Source: Pseudarthrobacter sp. NBSH8
GTDB lineage: Bacteria > Actinomycetota > Actinomycetes > Actinomycetales > Micrococcaceae
Direction: 5' to 3'
DNA: 64,000 nucleotides
NCBI RefSeq assembly: GCF_014217545.1
Contig: NZ_CP043178.1
Location: 3,100,001 to 3,164,000 of the forward strand
Positions within the stretch are counted from its first letter, which is position 1; every line of letters begins with the position of its first letter. Under the pieces are notes generated by a model. That model did not search any database. It was not told the DNA's origin and saw only the letters and a program-made list of their open reading frames with translations. The translations under genes were made by a program, and so were the position numbers. This document shows positions 8,495 through 17,305 of this stretch, piece after piece.

Positions 8495-10666
8495 TTACCA
8501 CTTGTTGCGGGGCTTGAAGCCGCCTTCGGTGCGCGGCTTGCGTGCCGCGTCCGTGCCCACGCTGCGCTCGTTGCGGTCGCTGAAGGAGCGGCCGCCACGG
8601 TCAGCGGAGCTACGCTCGCCGTCGGTCTTGCGGAATTCCTTCTTGAACCCGCCGTTGCCCTTGAAGTTGCCGCCACGGTCTCCGCCACGGTCGCCACCGC
8701 CGGAGTAGCCGCCGCGGTCGCCGCCGCCACGGTTGCCCTGGTAACCGCCGCGGTCGCCGCCACGGTTGCCCTGGTAACCGCCACGCTCGCCGTCGCCGGA
8801 GGGCTTGCGGCCGTTGTCCAGCTCGAGGTGGATCAGCTCGCCGCCGATCCGGGTGCGGGACAGCGCCTTCAGCTGGTCGGCGCTAAGGTCCGCCGGGAGC
8901 TCCACGAGGGAGTGGTCGGCGCGAATGTCGATGCCGCCGATGTTGGCCGAGGAGATGCCGCCTTCGTTGGCAATGGCGCCCACGATGGAGCCCGGCATAA
9001 CGCGCTGGCGGCGTCCGACGGCGATCCGGTAGGTGGCATTGCCTTCGGTGAGCGTACGAGTCGGGCCACGTGAGCCGAAGCCGTCCTTGGAGCGCTCGCG
9101 CTTCTGGAAATCGGGAGCTGCAGCCAGTTCCTTGACGAGCAGAGGCTGACCGCCCTGGGCCATCACGGCCAGCGCAGCAGCGATCTCCGAGGCCGGCACG
9201 TTGTGCTCTTCCTCGTAGGAGGAGATGAGGTCGCGGAACGCGGCAACGTCCTCGGACTCGAGGGTCTCCGTGATGCGCTCGGCGAACTTGCCCAGGCGCA
9301 GCGTGTTGACGGTCTCGGCCGTGGGCAGGTGCATCTGCTCCACCGGCTGGCGGGTTGCCTTTTCAATGGAACGCAGCAGGTACTTCTCGCGCGGCGTCAT
9401 GAACAGGATGGCGTCGCCGGAACGGCCTGCACGGCCGGTGCGGCCGATGCGGTGGACGTAGGACTCGGTGTCGTGCGGGATGTCGTAGTTGACCACGTGG
9501 CTGATGCGCTCAACGTCAAGGCCACGGGCGGCGACGTCGGTGGCCACGAGGATATCGATGCGGCCTTCCTTCAGCGCCTCGACAGTGCGTTCGCGCTGCT
9601 GCTGCGGGATGTCGCCGTTGATGGCGGCAGCCTGGAAGCCGCGGGCCTTCAGCTTGTCAGCCAGGTCCTCGGTAGCCATCTTGGTGCGCACGAAGGCGAT
9701 AACGCCGTCGAACTCTTCAACCTCGAGGATGCGCGTCAGGGCGTCAAGCTTGTGCGGGCCCATAACCTGCAGGTACCGCTGGCGGGTGTTGGCGCCGGTG
9801 GTGGTCTTGGACTTGACCGAGATCTCGGCCGGGTTGTTCAGGTACTGCTTGGACATCCGGCGGATCTGGCTCGGCATGGTTGCCGAGAACAGTGCAACCT
9901 GGCGGTCCGACGGGGTCTGCTGGAAGATCTGTTCCACGTCTTCAGCGAAGCCCATGCGCAGCATTTCGTCAGCCTCGTCCAGCACCAGGTACTGGAGCTC
10001 GGACAGGTCCAGGGAGCCCTTGGAGATGTGGTCGATCACACGGCCCGGAGTACCGACAACAACCTGGGCACCGCGGCGCAGGCCGGCGAGCTGGGGGCCG
10101 TAAGCGGAGCCGCCGTAGACGGGGAGGACGGTGAAGTCATCGATGTGCTTGGCGTATGAGGTGAAGGCCTCGGCAACCTGAAGCGCGAGCTCACGGGTCG
10201 GAGCCAGGACCAGGGCCTGCGTCTTGCGTGACGGGCCGTTGAGGTCGTGGAGCTCAGCCAGGCGGGACAGCGCCGGTACTGCGAAAGCTGCAGTCTTACC
10301 GGTGCCGGTCTGGGCGAGGCCCACAACGTCGCGGCCTTCAAGCAGCAGCGGGATGGTTGCTGCCTGGATGGGGGAAGGCTTTTCGTAGCCGACATCCTGC
10401 AGGGCAGCGAGGACGCGGGCATCAATGCCAAGATCGGCGAACTTGACGCCCTCTTCTTCGGCTTCCTCAGCCTTGGCGGGTGCCTCTTCGGACCTAGCTT
10501 CCTCAGCCTTGGCTACGGGAGCTTCTTCAACCTTGGCGGGAGCGGCGGGAGCTTCGGTTTCAGTGACGGCGGGCTCTGCTGCGGGGGCAACGGCCTCGGT
10601 GAATTCGACGGCGACGGTTTCGACAGTTACTGCTTCAACGGTGGCGTCATTTTGATTTTCGGGCAT
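8495..10666 (-). CDS. deaD: DEAD-box ATP-dependent RNA helicase with RGG-rich tail (DeaD/CsdA type)
   Basis: A 723-aa RNA helicase for RNA unwinding, ribosome assembly or cold adaptation. Residues 1-73 are an Ala/Glu-rich acidic extension. The core has the Q motif region (GYEKPSPIQ, ~93-101), AQTGTGKT (118-125), PTREL (156-160), DEAD (230-233), SAT (261-263) and HRIGRTGR (405-412). A DbpA-like RNA-binding domain follows (GAIANEGGISSANIGGIDI), and then an RGG/YQGN repeat tail rich in Gly, Arg and Asp that should bind RNA without sequence preference. AGGAAA precedes the ATG. A 405-nt gene-free region upstream may form a structured leader, as is common for cold-inducible helicases. Confidence 0.93.
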   Translation of the reverse strand: MPENQNDATVEAVTVETVAVEFTEAVAPAAEPAVTETEAPAAPAKVEEAPVAKAEEARSEEAPAKAEEAEEEGVKFADLGIDARVLAALQDVGYEKPSPIQAATIPLLLEGRDVVGLAQTGTGKTAAFAVPALSRLAELHDLNGPSRKTQALVLAPTRELALQVAEAFTSYAKHIDDFTVLPVYGGSAYGPQLAGLRRGAQVVVGTPGRVIDHISKGSLDLSELQYLVLDEADEMLRMGFAEDVEQIFQQTPSDRQVALFSATMPSQIRRMSKQYLNNPAEISVKSKTTTGANTRQRYLQVMGPHKLDALTRILEVEEFDGVIAFVRTKMATEDLADKLKARGFQAAAINGDIPQQQRERTVEALKEGRIDILVATDVAARGLDVERISHVVNYDIPHDTESYVHRIGRTGRAGRSGDAILFMTPREKYLLRSIEKATRQPVEQMHLPTAETVNTLRLGKFAERITETLESEDVAAFRDLISSYEEEHNVPASEIAAALAVMAQGGQPLLVKELAAAPDFQKRERSKDGFGSRGPTRTLTEGNATYRIAVGRRQRVMPGSIVGAIANEGGISSANIGGIDIRADHSLVELPADLSADQLKALSRTRIGGELIHLELDNGRKPSGDGERGGYQGNRGGDRGGYQGNRGGGDRGGYSGGGDRGGDRGGNFKGNGGFKKEFRKTDGERSSADRGGRSFSDRNERSVGTDAARKPRTEGGFKPRNKW

Positions 10667-11071
10667 AGGGAAATTTCCTCATCCATAGGGGGCCAGGCGG
10701 CACAACCCGAGGTGAGCGGAGCCGCAGTACGTGTGCCGTGGGTGCCGGGCATACATTGACCGGCCGGTCACTTAGAAGTCCGGCGCTTTCGCAATCCCGT
10801 GGCAGGACTTCCCGCTGCATCTCTTGGCTGCTATCTCAGCAGTCTGTACAGCGTTTTCTTTAGCCGGCTCTCCCTATGAAAATGCCCGCATCACAATAGC
10901 GGGCCCCAACACTTGCCAGTCCTGCCTCAAAAATTGGGCAGGAATAAGGGATTTCCGGAGTGGGGGATGTTTCAAGTGTAAGGTACAGATCCGCTTTGCG
11001 GCTAATTGAACGTACGACGGCGGCGGTGAGCTTGCGCACATGGCTCCCCTGCCAGCCACTCAGCTGGGCCG
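10667..11071 (-). other. 405-nt gene-free region upstream of the helicase gene
   Basis: No convincing ORF. On the minus strand it lies between the MOSC stop and the helicase start. It holds two short hairpins: GCCCGC/GCGGGC at 10884-10904 and CCTGCC/GGCAGG around an AT-rich loop at 10921-10942. These could terminate MOSC transcription or form part of a helicase 5' leader. I see no clear promoter. Confidence 0.4.
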
Positions 11072-11728
11072 TTACCCCCGTGAACGCCGTATCAGGGCTT
11101 CGAATTTCTGGTTGAATTCGGGCTGCTGCAGGCGGATCTCGCGGTCGGCGTCGGCGTCCCGGAGGAGTTCCATGGACTCCAGGTCGGGCTCGCTGAACCA
11201 TTTGCCCACCGTAATGCCGTGGTTGGGCACAAAGACGCGGTGGATGTGGTCCCCGGCCTGAATGCTGCCGGTGCGGATCACCCTGAGGTAGGCGCCCACG
11301 CGACCGGCCTCCGTGAAGCGTTTGACGAAGCGGGGTTCGTCAAGGCGCCGTTGGAACGTGGCGCAGGGCGTGCGCGGGGAGGTGACTTCCAGTTCCACGT
11401 CCAGTCCGATCTTCCAGCGCTCTCCGATGATGGCGCCGGTGGTTTCGATGCCGGCCACGCGAAGGTTTTCGCCGAAGATCCCGGGCGGGAGGTCCCGCTG
11501 GAGCTCGCTGGCCCAGTAACCTGCGTCCTCCTGGGAGTAGGCGTAGATGGCCTGGTCCTCCCCGCCGTGGTTGATCCGGTCCGCCTGGACATCGCCGTGC
11601 AGGCCGAGCCGATGGACACGGACCGGGCCCTCCACCGGGCGCTTGTCGATAGCCGTCACCCCCACGCTCCCCTCAGTGGCGAGGAGCTGGTGGACGCGGC
11701 AGATGGCCAGCACAGATGCGGTTTCCAT
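11072..11728 (-). CDS. MOSC domain protein (YiiM-like)
   Basis: A 218-aa cytosolic protein. The MOSC pattern is visible as GLHGDVQADRINHGGEDQAIYAY (~42-64), FGENLRVAGI (~85-94) and the conserved cysteine in TSPRTPCATF (Cys122), which in this family holds sulfur for molybdenum-cofactor sulfuration or handles N-hydroxylated substrates. The length matches YiiM-type proteins. The start at 11728 places the family N-terminus correctly. It is divergent from the membrane protein at 11899. The substrate is not predictable. Confidence 0.9.
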   Translation of the reverse strand: METASVLAICRVHQLLATEGSVGVTAIDKRPVEGPVRVHRLGLHGDVQADRINHGGEDQAIYAYSQEDAGYWASELQRDLPPGIFGENLRVAGIETTGAIIGERWKIGLDVELEVTSPRTPCATFQRRLDEPRFVKRFTEAGRVGAYLRVIRTGSIQAGDHIHRVFVPNHGITVGKWFSEPDLESMELLRDADADREIRLQQPEFNQKFEALIRRSRG

Positions 11729-11898
11729 GGCTCCAGTGTAGGTTCCCGGGCCCGCATTGGGACTGGGCGGCAGGGTGGGGACTTCTGCCCCGGTTTCCGC
11801 TCGCAGCCAGCCAGGGCAGCGGCTAGGCTGAACTCAGGATTGAGCTTCCGGCGCACAGCTGCGCCCACATTCAGCATGGACTACCAGGGGGTGACGTC

Positions 11899-12492
11899 AT
11901 GGACCCGGAAAAGGGCCAAGGCAACGGTCCGGACAGAGACCAGCCCAAAGACCAGGGCGCCGGTCAAGGCAAGGATCACGGCGCGCCGAAGCCGCCGCCC
12001 TGGCAGGTTCCCAAGCCGGAACTGCGCCCTGAACTCCTGAACGAACCCATTCCCACGGTTGATCCCTTCGCCCGTGACCGCGAGCGCCAGACCCATGATG
12101 CGGCCGCCCACAAAAAGCGTTCCCAGCGGCGGACCGTAGTGGTGGGGTTGGGAGTCACGGCCCTCCTTGCCGGCACCATCACCGCTGTTGTGGCCAGCAA
12201 CCAGGATGAGGCCGACTACGCCCAGGTCTGCTTCAACGACGAAACCGGCGAGCGCGTGGAAGATACGCAGTGCAACAGCTCCGCCGGCCGCAGTGGCGCA
12301 CTCTACGCATGGTACTTCTACTCCCGCGGCGCCAGCGTTCCCGGGGTAGGCCAGAACCGGTCCTCGTACCCGAGCTACACCAGCACCATCCCCAGCGGCG
12401 CCAAGGCTTCCACCGGGTACAGCACCAAGGGCGGAACAGTCAGCAGGGGCGGGTTTGGCAGCAGCTCCAAAGGCGGAAGCACGGGGGGCTAG
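11899..12492 (+). CDS. Single-pass membrane protein of unknown function (YgiB-like context)
   Basis: A 197-aa protein with a Pro/Gly/charged N-terminus (1-75), one membrane span (~80-100, VVVGLGVTALLAGTITAVVAS) and an extracytoplasmic C-terminal part with two cysteines (Cys111, Cys125), a YAWYFYSRGAS segment and a Gly/Ser-rich tail. GGGGGTG lies 5-6 nt before the ATG. It ends 2 nt before the ATP-grasp gene, like the ygiB-ygiC pair of enterobacteria, and the Cys and Tyr-rich tail resembles YgiB weakly. I cannot assign a function; it may be the membrane partner of the next enzyme. Confidence 0.75.
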   Translation: MDPEKGQGNGPDRDQPKDQGAGQGKDHGAPKPPPWQVPKPELRPELLNEPIPTVDPFARDRERQTHDAAAHKKRSQRRTVVVGLGVTALLAGTITAVVASNQDEADYAQVCFNDETGERVEDTQCNSSAGRSGALYAWYFYSRGASVPGVGQNRSSYPSYTSTIPSGAKASTGYSTKGGTVSRGGFGSSSKGGSTGG

Positions 12493-12494
12493 GC

Positions 12495-13724
12495 GTGAAG
12501 CGGTTGTTATCGGAGCCCAGGCCTGACTGGAAGCAGAAGATCGAAGAACAGGGCCTGGTCTTCTCCACCACCACCATGCCCGACGGTAAGAAGATCGAAT
12601 ACTGGAACGAGGCGGCCTACTACGAATTCACCATGGACGAAGTGGAGACGCTGGAGGTCACAGCCGAGGACATGCACAGGATGTGCCTGGAGGCGGCCAG
12701 GTTCCTGGCCACCGGCGCCCTGGGGAACATCGGCATCGGCCCGCAGGCGCTGGAGCTCGCGGCTGAGTCTTTGCAGGCCGCTGACATGGATGTCTACGGC
12801 CGCTTCGACTTTATCTATGACGGCCAGGGCGGACCGGCCAAGATGCTGGAGTACAACGCCGACACCCCCACGGGCCTGATCGAAGCCGCCGTGGCGCAAT
12901 GGTTCTGGCTGCAGGACGTGTTCCCCGAAAAGGACCAGTGGAACGGCATCCACGAGGCCCTGATCCGGCAGTGGAAGAAGATGCAGTACCGCACCGGCAT
13001 GAGCACGCTGCACATTGCCCATTCGGAGGCTGAGGAGTCCGGTGAGGACTGGATGACGGCCGGATACATGCGGGACGTGGCCAGCCAGGCGGGCTGGACC
13101 ACCATCGGCATCAACATGTCCGATATCGGCTGGGATCCCAACCTGAACCGCTTTGTGGACCTGGACAACTTCATGATCAGCACCATGTTCAAGCTGTACC
13201 CGTGGGAGCTGATGATGAAGGAGCCGTTCGGGCACCGGCTGCTGCAGCGTGCGCACAATCCCCGCTGGGTGGAGCCTGCATGGAAGATGCTGCTCTCCAA
13301 CAAGGCCTTGCTGGCCGCGCTGTGGCATCTGTATCCGGACCACCCCAACCTGTTGCCCGCCTACCTCAACGAACCCGGACCCCTGAGAGAATGGGTGGCC
13401 AAGCCGCTGCACGGGCGCGAAGGCGACAACATCAAGATCCACGCTCCGGGCATCAGCCTGGAGCAGCCCGGCGGGTACGGCCGTGAGGGCTGGTGCTACC
13501 AGCAGTTCCACGCGCTGCCCGACTTCGCCGGCAACCACCCCGTCCTTGGCCTCTGGGTGGTGGACGGCGAGTCCGTGGGCTGCGGGATCCGCGAATCGGA
13601 GGGCCCCATCACCGACTACTTCTGCCGTTTTGTGCCCAACACCATCGACGCCCCGGCGCCGCTTTCAGCGCAGGCCCTGTCCAGCACATCCAGCAAATCA
13701 AACAAGGCAGGAATCGCCCTATGA
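12495..13724 (+). CDS. Glutathionylspermidine synthase-like ATP-grasp enzyme (YgiC/YjfC family)
   Basis: A 409-aa protein starting at GTG 12495, 2 nt after the previous stop. It carries hallmarks of the GSP_synth ATP-grasp fold: GRFDFIYDGQGGPAKMLEYNADTPTGLIEAA, a LYPWELMMKEPFG segment, LLSNKALLAALWHLYPDHPNLLPAY and a Gly-rich end (GCGIRESEGPITDYFCRFVP). Full glutathionylspermidine synthase has an added amidase domain; this is the synthase half alone. Actinobacteria of this group generally use mycothiol and not glutathione, so the substrate is probably another amine or peptide. It ends next to an APC permease that could carry that compound. Confidence 0.87.
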   Translation: MKRLLSEPRPDWKQKIEEQGLVFSTTTMPDGKKIEYWNEAAYYEFTMDEVETLEVTAEDMHRMCLEAARFLATGALGNIGIGPQALELAAESLQAADMDVYGRFDFIYDGQGGPAKMLEYNADTPTGLIEAAVAQWFWLQDVFPEKDQWNGIHEALIRQWKKMQYRTGMSTLHIAHSEAEESGEDWMTAGYMRDVASQAGWTTIGINMSDIGWDPNLNRFVDLDNFMISTMFKLYPWELMMKEPFGHRLLQRAHNPRWVEPAWKMLLSNKALLAALWHLYPDHPNLLPAYLNEPGPLREWVAKPLHGREGDNIKIHAPGISLEQPGGYGREGWCYQQFHALPDFAGNHPVLGLWVVDGESVGCGIRESEGPITDYFCRFVPNTIDAPAPLSAQALSSTSSKSNKAGIAL

Positions 13725-13755
13725 GCCCCCTAACCTTCCCGAGCCCGGTGACCGT

Positions 13756-15294
13756 ATGAGTGCGAAGACGACGACGGCGGCCGGCGCTTCCGGCGGACCC
13801 TCCGGCGGTGCCGTCCCCGCCAAGGGCCTCCGGGCGGGGATCCTGGACCTCGGCGACTCGGTCATGCTGGGCCTTGCGTCCACGGCGCCCGTGTATTCGC
13901 TGGCCGCCACACTGGGCCTGATCGTGGCCGTCAACGGAAACTACACTCCCCTGATCCTGGTTCTCGGGTTCATCCCTGTCCTGTTCATCGCCTACGCGTT
14001 CCGGGAGCTGAACAGCGCCATGCCGGACTGCGGCACCACGTTCACCTGGTCCCGCCGGGCGTTCGGTCCCTGGGCGGGTTGGCTGGGCGGCTGGGGTGTT
14101 GCCCTGGCCGGCATCGTGGTCCTGGCCAACCTGGCGCAGGTGGCAGGCCAGTACGTGTGGCTGCTGATCGGCGACGGCTCACTGGCCGAAAACAAGGTGG
14201 TGGTCACGGCCACCGGTGTGCTGTTCATCGTGTTTATGACCCTGGTGAACTACCGGGGCATCCGGCTGGGTGAGCACGTCCAGCGGGTCCTGACGTACGT
14301 GCAGTACGTCTCGCTGGGCATCTTCGCACTGGCCATCATTGTGCGGATCGTGGGTGGGGTGCCTGGCGAAGCCACCACCAGCCAGGCCTTCGATTTCGAG
14401 TGGTTCAACCCGGCCGGCGCCTTCGCGGACCCGTTCGCCGTAGTGCACGGTACCCTCCTTGCCCTGTTCATCTATTGGGGCTGGGATACCTGCCTGGCCG
14501 TGAACGAGGAAACCGAAAACCCGACCACCACGCCGGGGCGCGGCGCCGTCATTTCAGCTTTTGTCCTGGTGGCCATCTACGTCTCGATAGCCCTCCTTGT
14601 GATGATGTACGCCACAGTGGGTACCGAGGGCATTGGCCTGGGCAACGAAGCGAACCAGGCCGACGTCTTCCTGGCCATGAAGGACGTGGTCCTGGGTCCG
14701 TGGGGCTGGCTGATTGTGGTGGCAGTGCTGGCCTCGGTCCTGTCCTCCACGCAGACCACCATCCTGCCAACGGCCCGCGGTACCCTGTCGATGGGTGTGC
14801 ACGGCGCGCTGCCGCCGAAGTTCGGCGAAGTCCACACCCGCAACCAGACCCCCGGATTCTCCACCCAGATCATGGGCGCAGCAGCCGTGGTGTATTACGT
14901 GGCCATGAGCTTTCTCAGCGAAAACCTGCTCTCCGATTCCATCAGCGCCATCAGCCTGTTCATCGCGTTCTACTATGCACTCACCGGCTTCGCGTGCTTC
15001 TGGTATTTCCGCGGCACGTTCCGGGAATCAGCCCGCAACCTCTGGTTCCGGGGCATCCTTCCGCTGCTCGGTGCACTGATCCTCACCGCGGCGTTTTTCA
15101 TTTCCGCCGTCCAGATGTGGGATCCGGCCTACGGTGACACCCGGATCTTCGGCGTCGGCGGGGCCTTTGTCAGCGGCGTGGTGCTCCTGGCCTTGGGAGT
15201 GGTCCTTGCCGTTGTCTGCCGGTTCCTGCCGTCAACGCGGGAGTATTTCACCGGGAAGCCGACGGCCGCGGCTGCCACACCCACGTCGGCCTAA
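13756..15294 (+). CDS. APC superfamily amino acid/polyamine permease
   Basis: A 512-aa membrane protein with about 12 spans. The first span follows GLRAGILDLGDSVMLGLASTAPVYSLAATLG, the usual APC opening, and WSRRAFGPWAGWLGGWG and GWDTCLAVNEETENP are typical family motifs. The ATG at 13756 overlaps the TGA of a 12-codon frame that itself starts in the ATP-grasp stop codon, so the three genes look tightly coupled. It should import an amino acid or polyamine; the substrate is open, but linkage to the ATP-grasp enzyme suggests a shared amine. Confidence 0.9.
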   Translation: MSAKTTTAAGASGGPSGGAVPAKGLRAGILDLGDSVMLGLASTAPVYSLAATLGLIVAVNGNYTPLILVLGFIPVLFIAYAFRELNSAMPDCGTTFTWSRRAFGPWAGWLGGWGVALAGIVVLANLAQVAGQYVWLLIGDGSLAENKVVVTATGVLFIVFMTLVNYRGIRLGEHVQRVLTYVQYVSLGIFALAIIVRIVGGVPGEATTSQAFDFEWFNPAGAFADPFAVVHGTLLALFIYWGWDTCLAVNEETENPTTTPGRGAVISAFVLVAIYVSIALLVMMYATVGTEGIGLGNEANQADVFLAMKDVVLGPWGWLIVVAVLASVLSSTQTTILPTARGTLSMGVHGALPPKFGEVHTRNQTPGFSTQIMGAAAVVYYVAMSFLSENLLSDSISAISLFIAFYYALTGFACFWYFRGTFRESARNLWFRGILPLLGALILTAAFFISAVQMWDPAYGDTRIFGVGGAFVSGVVLLALGVVLAVVCRFLPSTREYFTGKPTAAAATPTSA

Positions 15295-15303
15295 GATACT
15301 CAC

Positions 15304-16512
15304 ATGAGCGACGCTGATGTCACTGCCGAAGTACCTGCCGCACCGGACCCGTCGGACATTCTGGCCCTTGACGCGCTGCTGAGCGCGGACGAGCGTGCAC
15401 TCAGGCAGCGGATCCGCGACTTCACCGACCAGCGGATCAAACCAAACATCGCCCGCTGGTATGACGACGCCGTCTTTCCGCTGGAGCTGGCTCCCGAGCT
15501 CGGCGAGCTGGGCGTCCTGGGGATGCACCTGGAAGGGTATGGCTGCCCGGGCCGTTCCGCCGTCGAATACGGCCTGGCCGCGATGGAACTCGAGGCGGGC
15601 GATTCCGGGATCCGGACCTTCGTCTCGGTGCAGGGGTCCCTGGCCATGACAGCCATCCACAAATGGGGTTCGGAGGACCAGAAGCAGGAGTGGCTCCCCC
15701 GGATGGCTGCCGGCGAAGTGATCGGCTGCTTCGCACTGACCGAACCCACGGCGGGCTCCGACCCGTCCTCGATGACCACTTTTGCCCGCCGGGACGGTAC
15801 CGGGGACAACGCCGGCTGGGTCCTGGACGGCGCCAAGCGCTGGATCGGGCTGGCGTCCGTGGCCGGGGTGATGGTGGTGTGGGCCAAAACCGACGACGGC
15901 GTCCGCGGCTTCCTGGTGCCGGCCGGCACGCCGGGCGTAACCACCACCCCCATCGCGCAGAAACTCTCCATGCGCGCTTCCATCCAGTGCGATGTGGCGT
16001 TCGACGGCGTCCGGCTGGGACCGGAGGCCATGCTGCCGGGCGCACTGGGCCTTCGCGGACCGTTCACGTGCCTGAACGAGGCACGCTACGGGATCGTCTG
16101 GGGTGCCATGGGCGCCGCGCGTGATTCCTACGAGGCTGCCCTGACGTATTCCCAGGACCGGCTGCAGTTCGGCAAGCCGCTGGCCGGGTACCAGCTGACG
16201 CAGGAGAAGCTGGTGAACATGCTGCTGGAGATCCAGAAGGGCACCATGCTGGCCTACTACCTGGGGCGCCTCAAAGACGAAAGAAGACTGCGGCCCGAGC
16301 AGATCTCGCTGGGCAAGCTGAACAATGTGCGCGAGGCCATCAAGATCGCCCGGGAAGCCCGCTCCATCCTCGGCGGCAACGGCATCACGCTGGACTATTC
16401 GCCGCTGCGGCATGCTGCCAACCTGGAGTCAGTCCGCACGTACGAAGGCACCGACGAGGTCCACATGCTCGTCCTTGGTCAATACATCACGGGCCTCGGC
16501 GCGTTCCGGTAA
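15304..16512 (+). CDS. Acyl-CoA dehydrogenase, glutaryl-CoA dehydrogenase-like
   Basis: A 402-aa FAD enzyme. It contains the N-terminal helical domain, CFALTEPTAGSDPSSM (acyl-CoA dehydrogenase signature 1), QFGKPLAGYQLTQEKLV (signature 2) and the catalytic glutamate in TYEGTDEVH (Glu381). The YEGTDEVHMLVLGQYITG ending is characteristic of glutaryl-CoA dehydrogenases, which oxidise and decarboxylate glutaryl-CoA in lysine breakdown, although the assignment within the family is uncertain. It follows the permease by 9 nt on the same strand and converges with the TetR gene. Confidence 0.88.
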   Translation: MSDADVTAEVPAAPDPSDILALDALLSADERALRQRIRDFTDQRIKPNIARWYDDAVFPLELAPELGELGVLGMHLEGYGCPGRSAVEYGLAAMELEAGDSGIRTFVSVQGSLAMTAIHKWGSEDQKQEWLPRMAAGEVIGCFALTEPTAGSDPSSMTTFARRDGTGDNAGWVLDGAKRWIGLASVAGVMVVWAKTDDGVRGFLVPAGTPGVTTTPIAQKLSMRASIQCDVAFDGVRLGPEAMLPGALGLRGPFTCLNEARYGIVWGAMGAARDSYEAALTYSQDRLQFGKPLAGYQLTQEKLVNMLLEIQKGTMLAYYLGRLKDERRLRPEQISLGKLNNVREAIKIAREARSILGGNGITLDYSPLRHAANLESVRTYEGTDEVHMLVLGQYITGLGAFR

Positions 16513-16531
16513 CCCCGCCCGCCCCGCGTGG

Positions 16532-17143
16532 CTAGTCGGGCAGGATGACCAGCTCAAGGTAGCCACGCAGGCACTTTGCCATATCGACGCTGTCGGGCGA
16601 CAGCAGCCACTGCGTCTGGATGCCGTCCCACAGGGCAATCAAGGAGGCCGCGGCGACTTCCGGTTCCACACCGGGGCACAGCCGCCCTTCATCTGCGAGC
16701 TGCGTGAACCGACGGGCGTAGCTCCCCCGCAGCCGGTCAAATCGTTCGGTGAAAAATTCGCGCCCCGGATGGCCGTCCGTCACGGATTCCGCGCACAGCA
16801 CGGTGTACAGCTCAATGACGCCTGGGATTTCTTCGTTGAAGCGCGTCTGGCGGATCACGGCGTCAACGAGCCCTTCCCCGGGATCGGGCGGCGTTATGCC
16901 ATCGCCGGTATTCGAGTCGCGCCAGTTGAGCACGGCAAGCAGCAGATCGCTTTTCGACGGGAAGTAATGCAGGAGGCTCGTCTGGCTCATTCCGAGGTGG
17001 TCTGCAACATCCTGCAAGGAGCCCCCGCGGTACCCGTGGGCCGCAAAGACGGCGTGCGCGGCAACAAGTATGGCTTGCCGGCGTTCCGCCGACTTCGCAT
17101 ATGGTCCCCGCCGGGACGGCCGCCCCGCCTCGTTTGTGGTCAT
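16532..17143 (-). CDS. TetR/AcrR family regulator, divergent from lacZ
   Basis: A 203-aa repressor. The N-terminal helix-turn-helix is GSLQDVADHLGMSQTSLLHYFPSKSDLL (~41-68), and the C-terminal ligand domain includes EEIPGVIELYTVLCAESV and LIALWDGIQTQWLL. The gene lies head-to-head with the beta-galactosidase gene across a 26-bp palindrome, so the ligand is probably a galactoside or its product. That is inferred from position only. No ribosome binding site is evident before the ATG at 17143. Confidence 0.9.
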   Translation of the reverse strand: MTTNEAGRPSRRGPYAKSAERRQAILVAAHAVFAAHGYRGGSLQDVADHLGMSQTSLLHYFPSKSDLLLAVLNWRDSNTGDGITPPDPGEGLVDAVIRQTRFNEEIPGVIELYTVLCAESVTDGHPGREFFTERFDRLRGSYARRFTQLADEGRLCPGVEPEVAAASLIALWDGIQTQWLLSPDSVDMAKCLRGYLELVILPD

Positions 17144-17181
17144 GGCATGCCAGTGTACAGGCGGAAGTAACCGATCGAATC

Positions 17182-17207
17182 AAAACTCGAGTGGTCACTC
17201 GAATTTT
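17182..17207. promoter_or_regulatory. 26-bp palindromic operator between TetR and lacZ
   Basis: The sequence AAAACTCGAGTG-GT-CACTCGAATTTT forms two 12-nt arms around a 2-nt centre with a single mismatched pair. Its size and symmetry match TetR-family operators. It lies about 100 nt before the lacZ start and 40 nt before the TetR start, so it could control both. Confidence 0.7.
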
Positions 17208-17305
17208 GTGTTAGCCTGTCTCGTATCGACTCCCCATGTGCCGGCCATCACAGTCCCCGGCACGCGCTTCCGGCGCGGCGGGCGTACAGAAGGAGCAGTC
17301 AAGCA

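Noticed and set aside
8690-8785. Direct repeats that look like a CRISPR or minisatellite
   Set aside because: They are codon repeats of the RGG/YQGN tail in the helicase, in frame and without spacers.
9203-10159. Long plus-strand frame opposite the DEAD-box helicase
   Set aside because: It mirrors the helicase coding frame, is rich in His, Gln, Gly and Val and has no domain; it is a GC-rich antisense shadow.
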